A stretch of 64,000 nt of DNA from Paenibacillus agilis (GCF_007786455.1 NZ_VNJK01000001.1:854476-918475); one strand, 5' to 3'; shown: positions 26,096-32,721, counted from the stretch's first letter. Numbers and translations: made by a program. Notes: a model not told the origin generated them from the sequence alone.

Positions 26096-26777
26096 GCATA
26101 CAAACTATAGCAGCCGTAAAAATCATGTACCAACTTGCATTGTCAATCATATTTCTGCTGGAACTATGAGCAGCATGGATAACTGGTTTAGAAGCCCTGG
26201 AAATCGCGTATCATCTGCACATTTTGGGATTGCTAAAGATGGCCGTATACACCAATACCTAGATATAAAATTAGCAGCCTGGACGCAGGGCTTAACAGTC
26301 AGTGCTACACATAAAGCGCCTGCAAAAATTGTACGAGATAATGCCGGTATTAACCCGAATTCATACTGTATATCCATCGAGCATGAAGGCACAGACGGGC
26401 AGCTAACAGATGCGCAATTTAAAGCGTCGATATGGCTACATAAACATATCCAGAAGGAAGTAAAACGCATATGGGGTAGACAGCTGCTGCTGGATAGTTA
26501 TCATGTCATTGGTCATTTTCAAATTGACCCTATTCGTAAAGCCTCATGCCCAGGACCGAAATTCCCCTGGAGCACACTATATCAAGAGTTGAAAGGAGAG
26601 GTAGCCAAAATGGAGAAAATCACTGCTACAGGAAACGGCAATACTATTAAAGAGGCTCTACTAATTAACGGCAAGGCTTACGTACCGGCACGCGATATGG
26701 GGGAAGCCCTGGGCGCTACTGTTGCGTGGGACAAGGATAAGAAACATCTGGACATGAATACCAAGGCTAAAGTATAG
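26070..26777 (+). CDS. Endolysin: N-acetylmuramoyl-L-alanine amidase
   Basis: 235 residues from ATG 26070. The N-terminal ~175 residues are an Amidase_2/PGRP domain: zinc ligands are likely the His in CIVNHISAGT (about 27), His in YHVIGHFQIDP (about 145-151) and the Cys in KASCPGPKFPW (about 160). The C-terminal 55 residues (AYVPARDMGEALGATVAWDK) are a copper-amine-oxidase-N-like repeat, which often acts as a wall-binding or dimerising module. A second start at 26610 probably makes that module separately. It is the last gene before a strong terminator. Confidence 0.9.
   Translation: MQIIQMGNKHTNYSSRKNHVPTCIVNHISAGTMSSMDNWFRSPGNRVSSAHFGIAKDGRIHQYLDIKLAAWTQGLTVSATHKAPAKIVRDNAGINPNSYCISIEHEGTDGQLTDAQFKASIWLHKHIQKEVKRIWGRQLLLDSYHVIGHFQIDPIRKASCPGPKFPWSTLYQELKGEVAKMEKITATGNGNTIKEALLINGKAYVPARDMGEALGATVAWDKDKKHLDMNTKAKV
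26610..26777 (+). CDS. Probable internal translation product: endolysin C-terminal domain
   Basis: In-frame ATG at 26610 (codon 181) is preceded, 8 nt upstream, by AAAGGAGAGG at 26592-26601, a better ribosome site than that of the full-length gene. It falls exactly at the domain boundary and would give a 55-residue protein with only the C-terminal module. Several Gram-positive phage endolysins are known to use such internal starts to form hetero-oligomers. Inferred, not shown. Confidence 0.6.
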   Translation: MEKITATGNGNTIKEALLINGKAYVPARDMGEALGATVAWDKDKKHLDMNTKAKV

Positions 26778-26846
26778 TTAGGGAAAGCATCGGCCAAGGT
26801 ACGAGGGTTGTTTTTACTTCCTTCCTTTAAATTAATTAGGCATAAG

Positions 26847-26885
26847 AAAACAGCCCCCAGGCTCTACACGTTGGGGGCTGTTTTT
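26847..26885. terminator. Strong bidirectional terminator after the lysis genes
   Basis: AAAACAGCCCCCA (26847-26859) pairs with TGGGGGCTGTTTT (26872-26884), with A- and T-tracts on the two sides. It ends the late operon on + and the accessory operon on -. Confidence 0.92.
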
Positions 26886-26888
26886 GTC

Positions 26889-27308
26889 TTACTGTTCTTC
26901 GTTTCCTTCAAAAATATGATGTATAAATTGGGGGTCATCAGTAACTTTCATAATCGCACTTTTACAGTGTGTAAGGTATTCTTTTGATTTTGTTTTATCT
27001 TGATCGCTGGTCTTGCTAGAACCTATAATTTTATAATGCATAGTACGATTTTTTAATAGACCGACTTCGATTTCCTTCTTTTCCTCTTTGGTGAAATGTA
27101 TTGCGTCCGCTTGAGTGGCAAGTACGAGCGCAAGCTCTTCCACCTGCAGCATCTTCAAGCTATGCGCTAGTTCAAACCAGTTCAAGCCCTCCATTTCTGG
27201 GGCTCTAAATTGGCTTTTCATTTCGAGTTTTTCCAGCTGCTCCTGGATGCCTTTGTTTTCTGGCAAGGTAGTCATAATTAACTCCAGCGTCCTATCAAAA
27301 TTGTCCAT
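26889..27308 (-). CDS. Accessory-operon protein of unknown function
   Basis: 139 residues from the ATG at 27308, site GGGAGG. Helical and charged: MDNFDRTLELIMTTLPENKG, then LEKLEMKSQFRAPEMEGLNW, a middle KMLQVEELALVLATQADAIH and a Lys/Glu-rich C-terminal half. No signal peptide or membrane segment. It is the last gene of the minus-strand operon controlled by the GACCCG operators. Family not recognised. An anti-phage or exclusion role is only a guess from the setting. Confidence 0.65.
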   Translation of the reverse strand: MDNFDRTLELIMTTLPENKGIQEQLEKLEMKSQFRAPEMEGLNWFELAHSLKMLQVEELALVLATQADAIHFTKEEKKEIEVGLLKNRTMHYKIIGSSKTSDQDKTKSKEYLTHCKSAIMKVTDDPQFIHHIFEGNEEQ

Positions 27309-27365
27309 AGAGTACCTCCCTGTTTTGTTACCCAAAGTTTAACATGTGAAGGCTTTAACTTATAT

Positions 27366-27557
27366 CTATATTTTAACAAGACTGAGTACACCACTTACAG
27401 GATCAATCTTTAATTCATATACCGCTGCTACGCCTTCATGTCGGCAGTACTTGGTGCTTAAATGGCAGTGCAGGCAATTGAGTAGTTCGCCGCTTTCTTT
27501 TTCAAAAAAGGGTTTGTTGCAGAATGAACACGACGACCTTAACACCTCTATCCGCAT
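27366..27557 (-). CDS. Small zinc-finger-like protein
   Basis: 63 residues from ATG 27557 with AGGGGTG upstream. Two cysteine/histidine knuckles: CSFCNKPFF and LNCLHCHLSTKYCRH, with about 15 residues between them, suggest a zinc-bound fold. The rest, VAAVYELKIDPVSGVLSLVK, looks like two beta strands. Second to last gene of the minus-strand accessory operon. Function unknown. Confidence 0.6.
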   Translation of the reverse strand: MRIEVLRSSCSFCNKPFFEKESGELLNCLHCHLSTKYCRHEGVAAVYELKIDPVSGVLSLVKI

Positions 27558-27568
27558 ACTAGACACCC

Positions 27569-27652
27569 CTATTTAAGTTTTTTACGGTTTACAATATTCC
27601 AAACGGTTACACCTAGCGCAATACACGTAATCGCTATTGTAGCAATTGTCAT
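27569..27652 (-). CDS. Tiny single-span membrane peptide (27 aa)
   Basis: Read from ATG 27652 with site GAAAGGAAC: the first 21 residues, TIATIAITCIALGVTVWNIV, are hydrophobic and the last few, NRKKLK, are basic. That is a one-helix peptide with a cytoplasmic positive end, like phage exclusion peptides, small toxins or membrane regulators. It stops 12 bases before the zinc-finger-like gene. Too short for standard gene callers; support comes from the ribosome site and the operon context. Confidence 0.6.
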   Translation of the reverse strand: MTIATIAITCIALGVTVWNIVNRKKLK

Positions 27653-27729
27653 ATTGATCGTTCCTTTCGGATTATATTATAATCGGGGTAGAGAAGGGGC
27701 CGCTTACGCGCCCCAACTCCTAGGTTGTT

Positions 27730-27867
27730 TTACTCAGGACGCTGACCGCTGCTACGGTCGGCGTCTTTCGTTTTTAACTCTTTAAGTTTTTGCTTAATGA
27801 GCCAAGCGTTGATAAGAGCAATTGTTAAGTTAGTAAGTGCGGTAATAAACCCTATCCACTTGTCCAA
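27730..27867 (-). CDS. Small single-span membrane protein (45 aa)
   Basis: From TTG 27867 (GGGGGTGA upstream; GTG 27876 is an alternative) the frame gives MDKWIGFITALTNLTIALIN, then AWLIKQKLKELKTKDAD and a short polar end. One hydrophobic helix (about residues 4-24) is followed by a basic amphipathic helix. It is the first gene of the minus-strand accessory operon, directly after the operator-promoter. A hairpin (GACGC-GACCG/CGGTC-GCGTC) lies in its 3' coding end. Confidence 0.6.
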   Translation of the reverse strand: MDKWIGFITALTNLTIALINAWLIKQKLKELKTKDADRSSGQRPE

Positions 27868-27891
27868 CCCATTCACCCCCAATCTGTTTCT

Positions 27892-27908
27892 GACCCGCTA
27901 AACGGGTC
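27892..27908. promoter_or_regulatory. Accessory switch operator 1
   Basis: GACCCG-CTAAA-CGGGTC, a 17-bp palindrome with 6-bp perfect arms. It lies about 15-30 bp downstream of the -10 of the minus-strand promoter, in the untranslated leader of that operon. Confidence 0.8.
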
Positions 27909-27920
27909 ATCCACCTCTTT

Positions 27921-27949
27921 AATATATCATGACCCGTTTAGCGGGTCAA
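27921..27949 (-). promoter_or_regulatory. Minus-strand promoter with operator 2 in the spacer
   Basis: On the minus strand TTGACC (27949-27944), 17-bp spacer, TATATT (27926-27921). The spacer and -35 are overlapped by operator 2 at 27931-27947, which is GACCCG-TTTAG-CGGGTC, the exact reverse complement of operator 1. It drives the small genes from 27867 to 26889. Confidence 0.8.
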
Positions 27950-27956
27950 TAGTTAT

Positions 27957-27985
27957 TTGACACTTTTAACGGGTCGGTTTATATT
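27957..27985 (+). promoter_or_regulatory. Plus-strand promoter with operator 3
   Basis: TTGACA (27957-27962), 17-bp spacer, TATATT (27980-27985). Operator 3 at 27959-27975 (GACAC..CGGGTC, 14 of 17 bases like operator 2) overlaps the -35 and spacer. It drives the XRE regulator at 28005, so the pair probably forms an autoregulated switch. Confidence 0.8.
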
Positions 27986-28004
27986 TTTCCTAGGAGGCGG
28001 TTAC

Positions 28005-28259
28005 ATGGCTAGAATTCGATCAAATGCAAAGCTCCTAATCGAGGCTAAATTTGGGCCGAAAAAGTCGGTAAGAGATGTGGCAAGTGAACTTCCGTATCGT
28101 CTGGAATCGGTGCAGAAGCTTTACAATGATACAATGGAAAGATATCCGCGTAATTTACTTACCAAGATGTGCACTTACTTAGAGTGTGGCATACATGAAT
28201 TATTGATCCTAGAAGATGTTAACGGAGAAGATGATGAAGATGGAGAGCCACAGGAGTAG
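28005..28259 (+). CDS. XRE-like helix-turn-helix regulator of the accessory switch
   Basis: 84 residues from ATG 28005, site TAGGAGGCGG. KSVRDVASELPYRLESVQKL is the likely helix-turn-helix, followed by a helical MCTYLECGIHELLILED end typical of short Cro/YozG-like regulators with an acidic tail. It is transcribed divergently from the small minus-strand genes across three GACCCG operators, and is the natural candidate to bind them. Followed by its own terminator. Confidence 0.72.
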   Translation: MARIRSNAKLLIEAKFGPKKSVRDVASELPYRLESVQKLYNDTMERYPRNLLTKMCTYLECGIHELLILEDVNGEDDEDGEPQE

Positions 28260-28276
28260 TTCCCTGTGGCTCTTTT
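28245..28276 (+). terminator. Terminator of the accessory XRE gene
   Basis: GAGCCACAGG (28245-28254) pairs with CCTGTGGCTC (28263-28272), then TTTT. The stem spans the stop codon of the regulator. Confidence 0.85.
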
Positions 28277-28343
28277 GTTGTTCTTATCTTCGCGCGATGT
28301 GATAGAATTAACAACGAATTTAATACGTATACGGGGGCGCAGC

Positions 28344-28568
28344 ATGGATAAAGAATTAGGCCGCTGCCTGCTCTTCGAACGGAGAACCGAAAAAGGCTGG
28401 ACACAACAAAAGTGCGCAGATGAAACGGGCTTTGACTTTCGCCAAATTTCCCAATGGGAAACGAACGAACGCACATTATCACTTAAAAATGCGTTCAAGC
28501 TTGCGAATAGTATGGGCCTTGATCCCCGCGCACTATATGAGCACGGTTTCCGTATCCTAGGCAGGTAA
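28344..28568 (+). CDS. XRE-family helix-turn-helix protein
   Basis: 74 residues from ATG 28344. RRTEKGWTQQKCADETGFDF and RQISQWETNERTLSLKNAFK make a clear five-helix XRE fold with the helix-turn-helix at about 18-45. No effector domain. It has its own transcription unit after the terminator of the first regulator. It could act on the neighbouring leftward genes or on a phage promoter; no matching operator was identified. Confidence 0.75.
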   Translation: MDKELGRCLLFERRTEKGWTQQKCADETGFDFRQISQWETNERTLSLKNAFKLANSMGLDPRALYEHGFRILGR

Positions 28569-28633
28569 AAGTAAACCTTAATAGGTTTACTACGGTTTAT
28601 ATTCTACGCCCCCGTAGAGAAAAAAGCAAAAAA

Positions 28634-28828
28634 TTATCCCGCGAAATCTGCAGGACCTAGTGCCTGTTGCGCTCTTTTTAATTCACTTTCTACAATTCCA
28701 ATATCTTCGGCCACATGTAGCTGCAATTGTTGTAAAAACTTGATGTTAAGTGCTAGCAGCTGTTCTGCTTGAACCAGTTTCGTTTTTGCGCTTGTAAGTA
28801 TCTCCATACTTTCTACGATGTGTGCCAC
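28634..28828 (-). CDS. Small coiled-coil protein
   Basis: 64 residues from GTG 28828 with AGGGGG upstream. Almost entirely helical: SMEILTSAKTKLVQAEQLLA, then NIKFLQQLQLHVAEDIGIVE and SELKRAQQALG, with heptad-like leucines. No known family. It lies alone between the XRE gene and the DUF2294-like gene, on the minus strand. Confidence 0.5.
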   Translation of the reverse strand: MAHIVESMEILTSAKTKLVQAEQLLALNIKFLQQLQLHVAEDIGIVESELKRAQQALGPADFAG

Positions 28829-28992
28829 TTAAGTTCCCCCTGGAAGTTTAGAGTAGTACTCGATACAACAAAAACCAGCGTAGTAAAAACTACTGCTGAC
28901 CCTCATCGTTCGTCACTTAAGTTGTCACTGCTTACGTTTTACAGCCCATACCGTACGTTAATTACGTTACATTACTGTAGTAAGCTATATGG

Positions 28993-29415
28993 TTAAGTTG
29001 CTGTATCTTCAATTTTTGGTGGCGTTTGCACTGCGCCTATCTCTACCAGCTGCCTTAGATCATTGTTCAGTGTGATAAGCATAAAAGTGTAATGCTCATC
29101 TACACGGAATTCCATGCCGGCAACCTGTAGCAGTTTATTCATTTTAACAAACATGCGATTAATAGTAGGTGTTACTTGTTCGCGTAAATAATCGTAGTAA
29201 CGATAAGTGTATTGGTTTTCCTGGAGGTAACCGTATAGCATTTTCTCCGACCCGATCAAGTCTGTTTCAAATCGGGTAAACACTGAGTTTCCGACTATTC
29301 GCACTTCTGTATAAATAGGCCCACGACCCATAATGTTCTTATGGATTTTAGACAGTGCTTTCGCTAATTCTTGTTCAAATATTTCTAAGTTTTTCTTATC
29401 GTTCCCGTTAACCAA
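28993..29415 (-). CDS. DUF2294/MpsC-like protein
   Basis: 140 residues read from TTG 29415. After a helical start (NLEIFEQELAKALSKIHKNI) comes MGRGPIYTEVRIVGNSVFTR, then EKMLYGYLQENQYTYRYYDY and a helix REQVTPTINRMFVKMNKLLQ followed by a beta pair. This layout (GxGP, VxIVGN, EK, long helix, final beta hairpin) resembles the DUF2294 family, whose role is unclear. It has a consensus promoter and a possible repressor operator at its 5' end. Start codon uncertain. Confidence 0.55.
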   Translation of the reverse strand: MVNGNDKKNLEIFEQELAKALSKIHKNIMGRGPIYTEVRIVGNSVFTRFETDLIGSEKMLYGYLQENQYTYRYYDYLREQVTPTINRMFVKMNKLLQVAGMEFRVDEHYTFMLITLNNDLRQLVEIGAVQTPPKIEDTAT

Positions 29416-29466
29416 AGGTAACGCACCAACCTTAACATATTATATTGCTGCAGGAATTTCGTCAAA
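29407..29466 (-). promoter_or_regulatory. Promoter and operator-like site of the DUF2294-like gene
   Basis: On the minus strand TTTGAC (29466-29461), 16-bp spacer, TATAAT (29444-29439). Downstream, across the predicted start codon, lies GTTAA-CCAAAG-GTAAC (29407-29422), 9 of 10 arm positions of the phage repressor operator. Repression by the LexA-like protein is plausible. Confidence 0.5.
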
Positions 29467-29660
29467 TCTCCACCTTTCTCCCCTTATGTCCTACAGCTGT
29501 AGACGCCTTTTATAGCAGGGTGTTTACTTTAAAAGTAGGGTACCGTACGGAAAAAATCAAAGGTAAAAACTTCTTACTATTTTTACTTCTTCTATTGATG
29601 GTTGTTGCGCACTGCCATAAACTAGATACATACAAGCAATTAGCTAGGGAGGGTATAAGC

Positions 29661-30083
29661 ATGAGCTTCTGGGATAAGGTAAAGGCACAGGTTAAGAAGG
29701 ATGTCCAGAACGCGAAGGATTCCGCGCACATAAAGGAAATAAAGTTGGAATACATAGGTGGTATGCCTGGCGTAAAAGGGGACGAAATTAAGCTAGCCAA
29801 GCACGGACAGACGGGCGCAACCTGGATCAATGGGACAGAAGTAAAGCTGTTAGAAATCGATTGGCAAGAATCAGGGAAGCGTAGCGGAGGTAAGGCTGCA
29901 GCTGGGGCCATTGTAGGTACGGTATTAGCCCCAGGTATCGGTACGATTGCTGGTGCCGCCATGGGTGGACGCCGTAAAGACACATCTACAGCCGTAATAG
30001 CTTTGGAAGCCCAGGGGCAGACTTACAGCGTGTACGTACGTTGTACAGCTGCGGAGTTTAAAGAGTTATCTCTGCATTTGTAA
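29661..30083 (+). CDS. Glycine-zipper membrane-associated protein, unknown
   Basis: 140 residues from ATG 29661, site AGGGAGGG; upstream in-frame starts lack a ribosome site. N-terminal amphipathic helix (FWDKVKAQVKKDVQNAKDSA), a beta-rich middle, then a glycine-zipper hydrophobic stretch GGKAAAGAIVGTVLAPGIGT (about 84-105), followed by a beta hairpin. The layout resembles SHOCT/bPH-like small stress proteins in which a PH-like fold is split by a membrane-active loop. It has its own terminator. Confidence 0.6.
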   Translation: MSFWDKVKAQVKKDVQNAKDSAHIKEIKLEYIGGMPGVKGDEIKLAKHGQTGATWINGTEVKLLEIDWQESGKRSGGKAAAGAIVGTVLAPGIGTIAGAAMGGRRKDTSTAVIALEAQGQTYSVYVRCTAAEFKELSLHL

Positions 30084-30099
30084 TAGTTTGGTAACTTGT

Positions 30100-30199
30100 T
30101 AAGTAATTAAAAGAACTATATATACTATTATTATATATTTATTAATAATATTTATTTTATATATTATATATAGTATTTATATAGTAGTTAATAATATAT
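30100..30199. other. AT-only island
   Basis: About 100 bases with essentially no G or C except isolated ones, in overlapping TATTA and ATAT words, for example TTAATAATATTTATTTTATA. No gene is supported in 30084-30403. It might help DNA opening at a replication or transcription start. Similar to the island at 1636-1778. Confidence 0.5.
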
Positions 30200-30236
30200 A
30201 AGAGTATTCCTTTTTCTTCTGGGGGTACTCTTTTAC
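30200..30236 (+). terminator. Terminator of the gene at 29661
   Basis: AAGAGTA (30200-30206) pairs with TACTCTT (30226-30232), with CC/GG pairs inside, then TTTACTTTT. Confidence 0.65.
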
Positions 30237-30353
30237 TTTTCAACCCCTGGAATACTTCGTACCATGGTTGTACCCCTACCTTAAAATTCGGGATTCTTAT
30301 ATATTTCTGTTTCTATCAAAAGTATTTACTTCTTTACTTCCTTCGCCTATACT

Positions 30354-30369
30354 GTTACCTATAAGTAAT
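30354..30369. promoter_or_regulatory. Repressor operator at the early promoter for 30404
   Basis: GTTAC-CTATAA-GTAAT lies over a likely promoter (TTCGCC, 18 bp, TAATAT at 30367-30372). Matches the immunity-region operators in 9 of 10 arm positions. Confidence 0.7.
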
Positions 30370-30403
30370 ATTACATACAAACAATAGTGCGGAGGTTATA
30401 CCC

Positions 30404-30889
30404 ATGGCTAGAGGTGTACAGATCACGCAAGGCGTAAAGTTGGACGTTTACAGTACAAAGATATCCGTAGCATTTAAGCATTTGCTGGGGGCGCAAGTTA
30501 AGGCGTTAGGAGATAAAGCCGGCCACCGCGAATTGCTGGAAGAGATGCACAAGGTGTACGTTGAAAAGTATCCAGAAAGAGCTAGTAGAGCATTGGAAAT
30601 ATTGGGCGTGTTGAATCCTGAATCAGTTGCATCTGCCCAGGGGTACATGGTTAGCAACGCAACCCCTGCAGAGGTAGTAACAGAAGCTACTGAGGCTGAA
30701 CCACAACGCCTGGTACAAACGGTTCGATATGTTGGCCGTCCGCAGCTGCATTTATATGAACCAGGCCGTAAGAACAATACAGGTTGCGCATTAGCTGGAA
30801 CAATTGATCCGGATAGCATAAGTGACCAGAGCCCAGACGCGGTTGACTGTAAAAAGTGCCGGTATTGTAGAAAAGCCGTTTTTGCGTAA
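30404..30889 (+). CDS. Unknown protein with C-terminal cysteine cluster
   Basis: 161 residues, site CGGAGG. The N-terminal 90 residues are helical (VKLDVYSTKISVAFKHLLGA then LLEEMHKVYVEKYPERASRA). The end, CALAGTIDPDSISDQSPDAV then DCKKCRYCRKAV, holds four Cys that could bind zinc or an iron-sulfur cluster. It is in one operon with the PAPS-reductase-like gene 12 bases downstream. Family not recognised. Confidence 0.6.
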   Translation: MARGVQITQGVKLDVYSTKISVAFKHLLGAQVKALGDKAGHRELLEEMHKVYVEKYPERASRALEILGVLNPESVASAQGYMVSNATPAEVVTEATEAEPQRLVQTVRYVGRPQLHLYEPGRKNNTGCALAGTIDPDSISDQSPDAVDCKKCRYCRKAVFA

Positions 30890-30901
30890 GGGGTTACAAC
30901 A

Positions 30902-31663
30902 ATGCGGATACCTGACAAAATTTTTGAGTTAATTAACCAGGGGGCTGTGTTCTATGTAAGTCATTCAGGGGGGAAAGATAGCCAGGCCATGTATGCGATG
31001 TTAGTGAAGGTAATACCGCATGCACAAATCGTAGTGGTACATGCTGATCTTGGCGCTGTAGAATGGCCGGGTGTACAGCAACACATAGTAGAGAATACCC
31101 AGCACCCTATGAATGTTGTACAGGCTGTAAAAAAGGATGGACAACAAAAAACGCTCTTGGGAATGGTTAGCGAACGCGGTAAATGGCCTTCTAGCAGTTG
31201 CAGGCAATGTACCAGTGATCTAAAGCGCGACCCTATTATGAAATTTATAAGACATGATTTAAAAGCAAGGGGCAGTTATCTTGCAGTGAATTGTATCGGT
31301 ATCCGTGCTACAGAATCCACAGCTAGAGCCAAAAAGGAACCCCTAAAGCTAAACGTTAGGGAAAGCAAGGCGGGGCGCCAGGTATATGATTGGATGCCTA
31401 TATTTGATCTAGCAACCAATGAGGTATTTCAGGTAATCCGTACAGCAGGGCAGGAACCTTTCTGGGCCTATGAGAAGAACGAACGTTTAAGCTGTGTGTT
31501 TTGTATTATGGGAAGTATTAACGATTTAAAGCATGGAGCAGAAAAGAACCAAGAACTTTATAGAACTTATGTCGAATTAGAAAAGCAAATAGGCCATACC
31601 ATGTTCCAAAGAAAGCGGCAGCCTGTTAGCTTGGAAGAGTATATAGGGGTATCAGTTAGCTAA
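30902..31663 (+). CDS. PAPS reductase-like (adenine nucleotide alpha-hydrolase) protein
   Basis: 253 residues. The PP-loop SGGKDS (about 22-27) follows beta strand VFYVSH. A second block, SSCRQCTSDLKRDPIMKFI (about 97), holds a CxxC, and CVFCIMGSINDLKHGA (about 199) holds another. This pattern belongs to the PAPS reductase/DndC superfamily. Phage members may take part in DNA or RNA sulfur modification rather than sulfate assimilation; true CysH has a different C-terminal motif. It shares an operon with 30404 and is controlled by a repressor-type operator. Confidence 0.8.
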   Translation: MRIPDKIFELINQGAVFYVSHSGGKDSQAMYAMLVKVIPHAQIVVVHADLGAVEWPGVQQHIVENTQHPMNVVQAVKKDGQQKTLLGMVSERGKWPSSSCRQCTSDLKRDPIMKFIRHDLKARGSYLAVNCIGIRATESTARAKKEPLKLNVRESKAGRQVYDWMPIFDLATNEVFQVIRTAGQEPFWAYEKNERLSCVFCIMGSINDLKHGAEKNQELYRTYVELEKQIGHTMFQRKRQPVSLEEYIGVSVS

Positions 31664-31672
31664 ATGAGAGAT

Positions 31673-31705
31673 AAAAGGCCAGGGGGATATGGGCCTTTTT
31701 ATTTT
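31673..31705 (+). terminator. Terminator of the PAPS reductase-like operon
   Basis: AAAAGGCC (31673-31680) pairs with GGCCTTTT (31692-31699), followed by TATTTTT. Confidence 0.85.
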
Positions 31706-31724
31706 TGTCTAATTCTTCCGGAAG

Positions 31725-31757
31725 CAAAAAGGACAGTAGGAATTACTTCTACTGTCC
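31725..31757 (-). terminator. Terminator of the repressor gene
   Basis: GGACAGTAG (31731-31739) pairs with CTACTGTCC (31749-31757). On the minus strand it is followed by TTTTT. Confidence 0.9.
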
Positions 31758-31764
31758 TGATACT

Positions 31765-32574
31765 TTAAAAGCGTTTATTTGGATCGAATACAACCTGGAT
31801 TACTTTTCCGCATACGCGCGCTTTTTCTGAGTTAACAATAATAGGCTCGTACTTCGGATTGTCTGCAAGAAGTAATACCTTTCCGTTCATGCGTTTAACA
31901 CGCTTTAATGTTGCAGATTCACCGTCCACGTTAACAACTGCTATTTGTCCGTCCTCAACGTCTGGCTGTACCTTTACAAGCACCTTGTCCCCTTCATAAA
32001 TGCGGGAACCTATCATACTGTCACCTTTTACGATAAGGAAGAATAATTCACCTTCTCTACAACCCGGATTAGGGATTACTTCGTGATGTAGTACGTCCTC
32101 CTGGGCTGTTATAGGTAAACCAGCTGCTACACTTCCAAGCACAGGTACACGTAAAAACGTGCTTACGTGTTCAGCCCCTGCAGCTTCCAGTGTCAGTAAG
32201 GCTTCAAGTTCTGCTTCGGCCTCATTGCGATCTCGTTCTGCTGTAGCTACAGCAGCTTTATTAGTTATCAGTAATTTATCTGCGTCAAGCATTTCTTGTT
32301 GTAATTGTTTGAGAGCAACCAGGCGCTGTTGTAGGCTGCCTTCTGTAAAATGTCCAGCGGCTTCCATTAGCATAGCGTAAGTCACTTCATTGTGTGCTGC
32401 TTCCGCTAGTTTCTTAATCGTTTCAGCTTCTGGAGCCTTTTCTAGTAGACCACGCTGCAGCCTAGATACATGCGCGTTAGATACGCCAGAGGCTTCTGCA
32501 TACTTATTCAATGATCTATTGCCCATTGCTAATTTAAGTAGTTCCGCAAACCTTACTTTATCGAATCCTGCCAC
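31765..32574 (-). CDS. LexA-like self-cleaving phage repressor (XRE + S24 peptidase)
   Basis: 269 residues from GTG 32574, chosen because AAAGGGAGTGG lies 7 nt upstream and the promoter -10 (32614-32619) sits inside the longer frame that starts at 32622. N-terminal XRE domain (about 8-60; KYAEASGVSNAHVSRLQRGL), coiled-coil linker (about 80-130), then a LexA/S24 fold: predicted cleavage at Ala151-Gly152 (GSVAAGLP), catalytic Ser186 in KGDSMIG and Lys224 in ATLKRV. It should keep lysogeny and be cleaved after RecA activation on DNA damage. Confidence 0.92.
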   Translation of the reverse strand: MAGFDKVRFAELLKLAMGNRSLNKYAEASGVSNAHVSRLQRGLLEKAPEAETIKKLAEAAHNEVTYAMLMEAAGHFTEGSLQQRLVALKQLQQEMLDADKLLITNKAAVATAERDRNEAEAELEALLTLEAAGAEHVSTFLRVPVLGSVAAGLPITAQEDVLHHEVIPNPGCREGELFFLIVKGDSMIGSRIYEGDKVLVKVQPDVEDGQIAVVNVDGESATLKRVKRMNGKVLLLADNPKYEPIIVNSEKARVCGKVIQVVFDPNKRF

Positions 32575-32613
32575 GTCTTGGCCACTCCCTTTAGTTGTTA
32601 CATTCTGATAACG

Positions 32614-32642
32614 ATTATACACATAGTGTTACCTACAAGCAA
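32614..32642 (-). promoter_or_regulatory. Repressor promoter
   Basis: Minus strand TTGCTT (32642-32637), 17-bp spacer, TATAAT (32619-32614). Operator 32628-32643 covers the -35 and part of the spacer, and operator 32597-32612 lies at the start site, which suggests negative autoregulation. Confidence 0.8.
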
Positions 32643-32691
32643 CAGAAAATGTTACCTGTAAGCAACAGAATAAAAATTTTGTCGGAAAGTG

Positions 32692-32721
32692 TTGACTGCG
32701 TGTAACGATGTGTGCTAACTT
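32692..32721 (+). promoter_or_regulatory. Early rightward promoter
   Basis: TTGACT (32692-32697), 18-bp spacer, TAACTT (32716-32721) with an upstream TG-type extended -10 (TGC). Operators at 32691 and 32736 flank and overlap it. It drives the Cro-like gene and the recombination genes to about 40651. Confidence 0.75.

Noticed and set aside
28829..28992. Possible operator GTTAC-ATTACT-GTAGT near 28968
   Set aside because: The right arm matches only 3 of 5 positions and no promoter fits; kept out of the regulon list.
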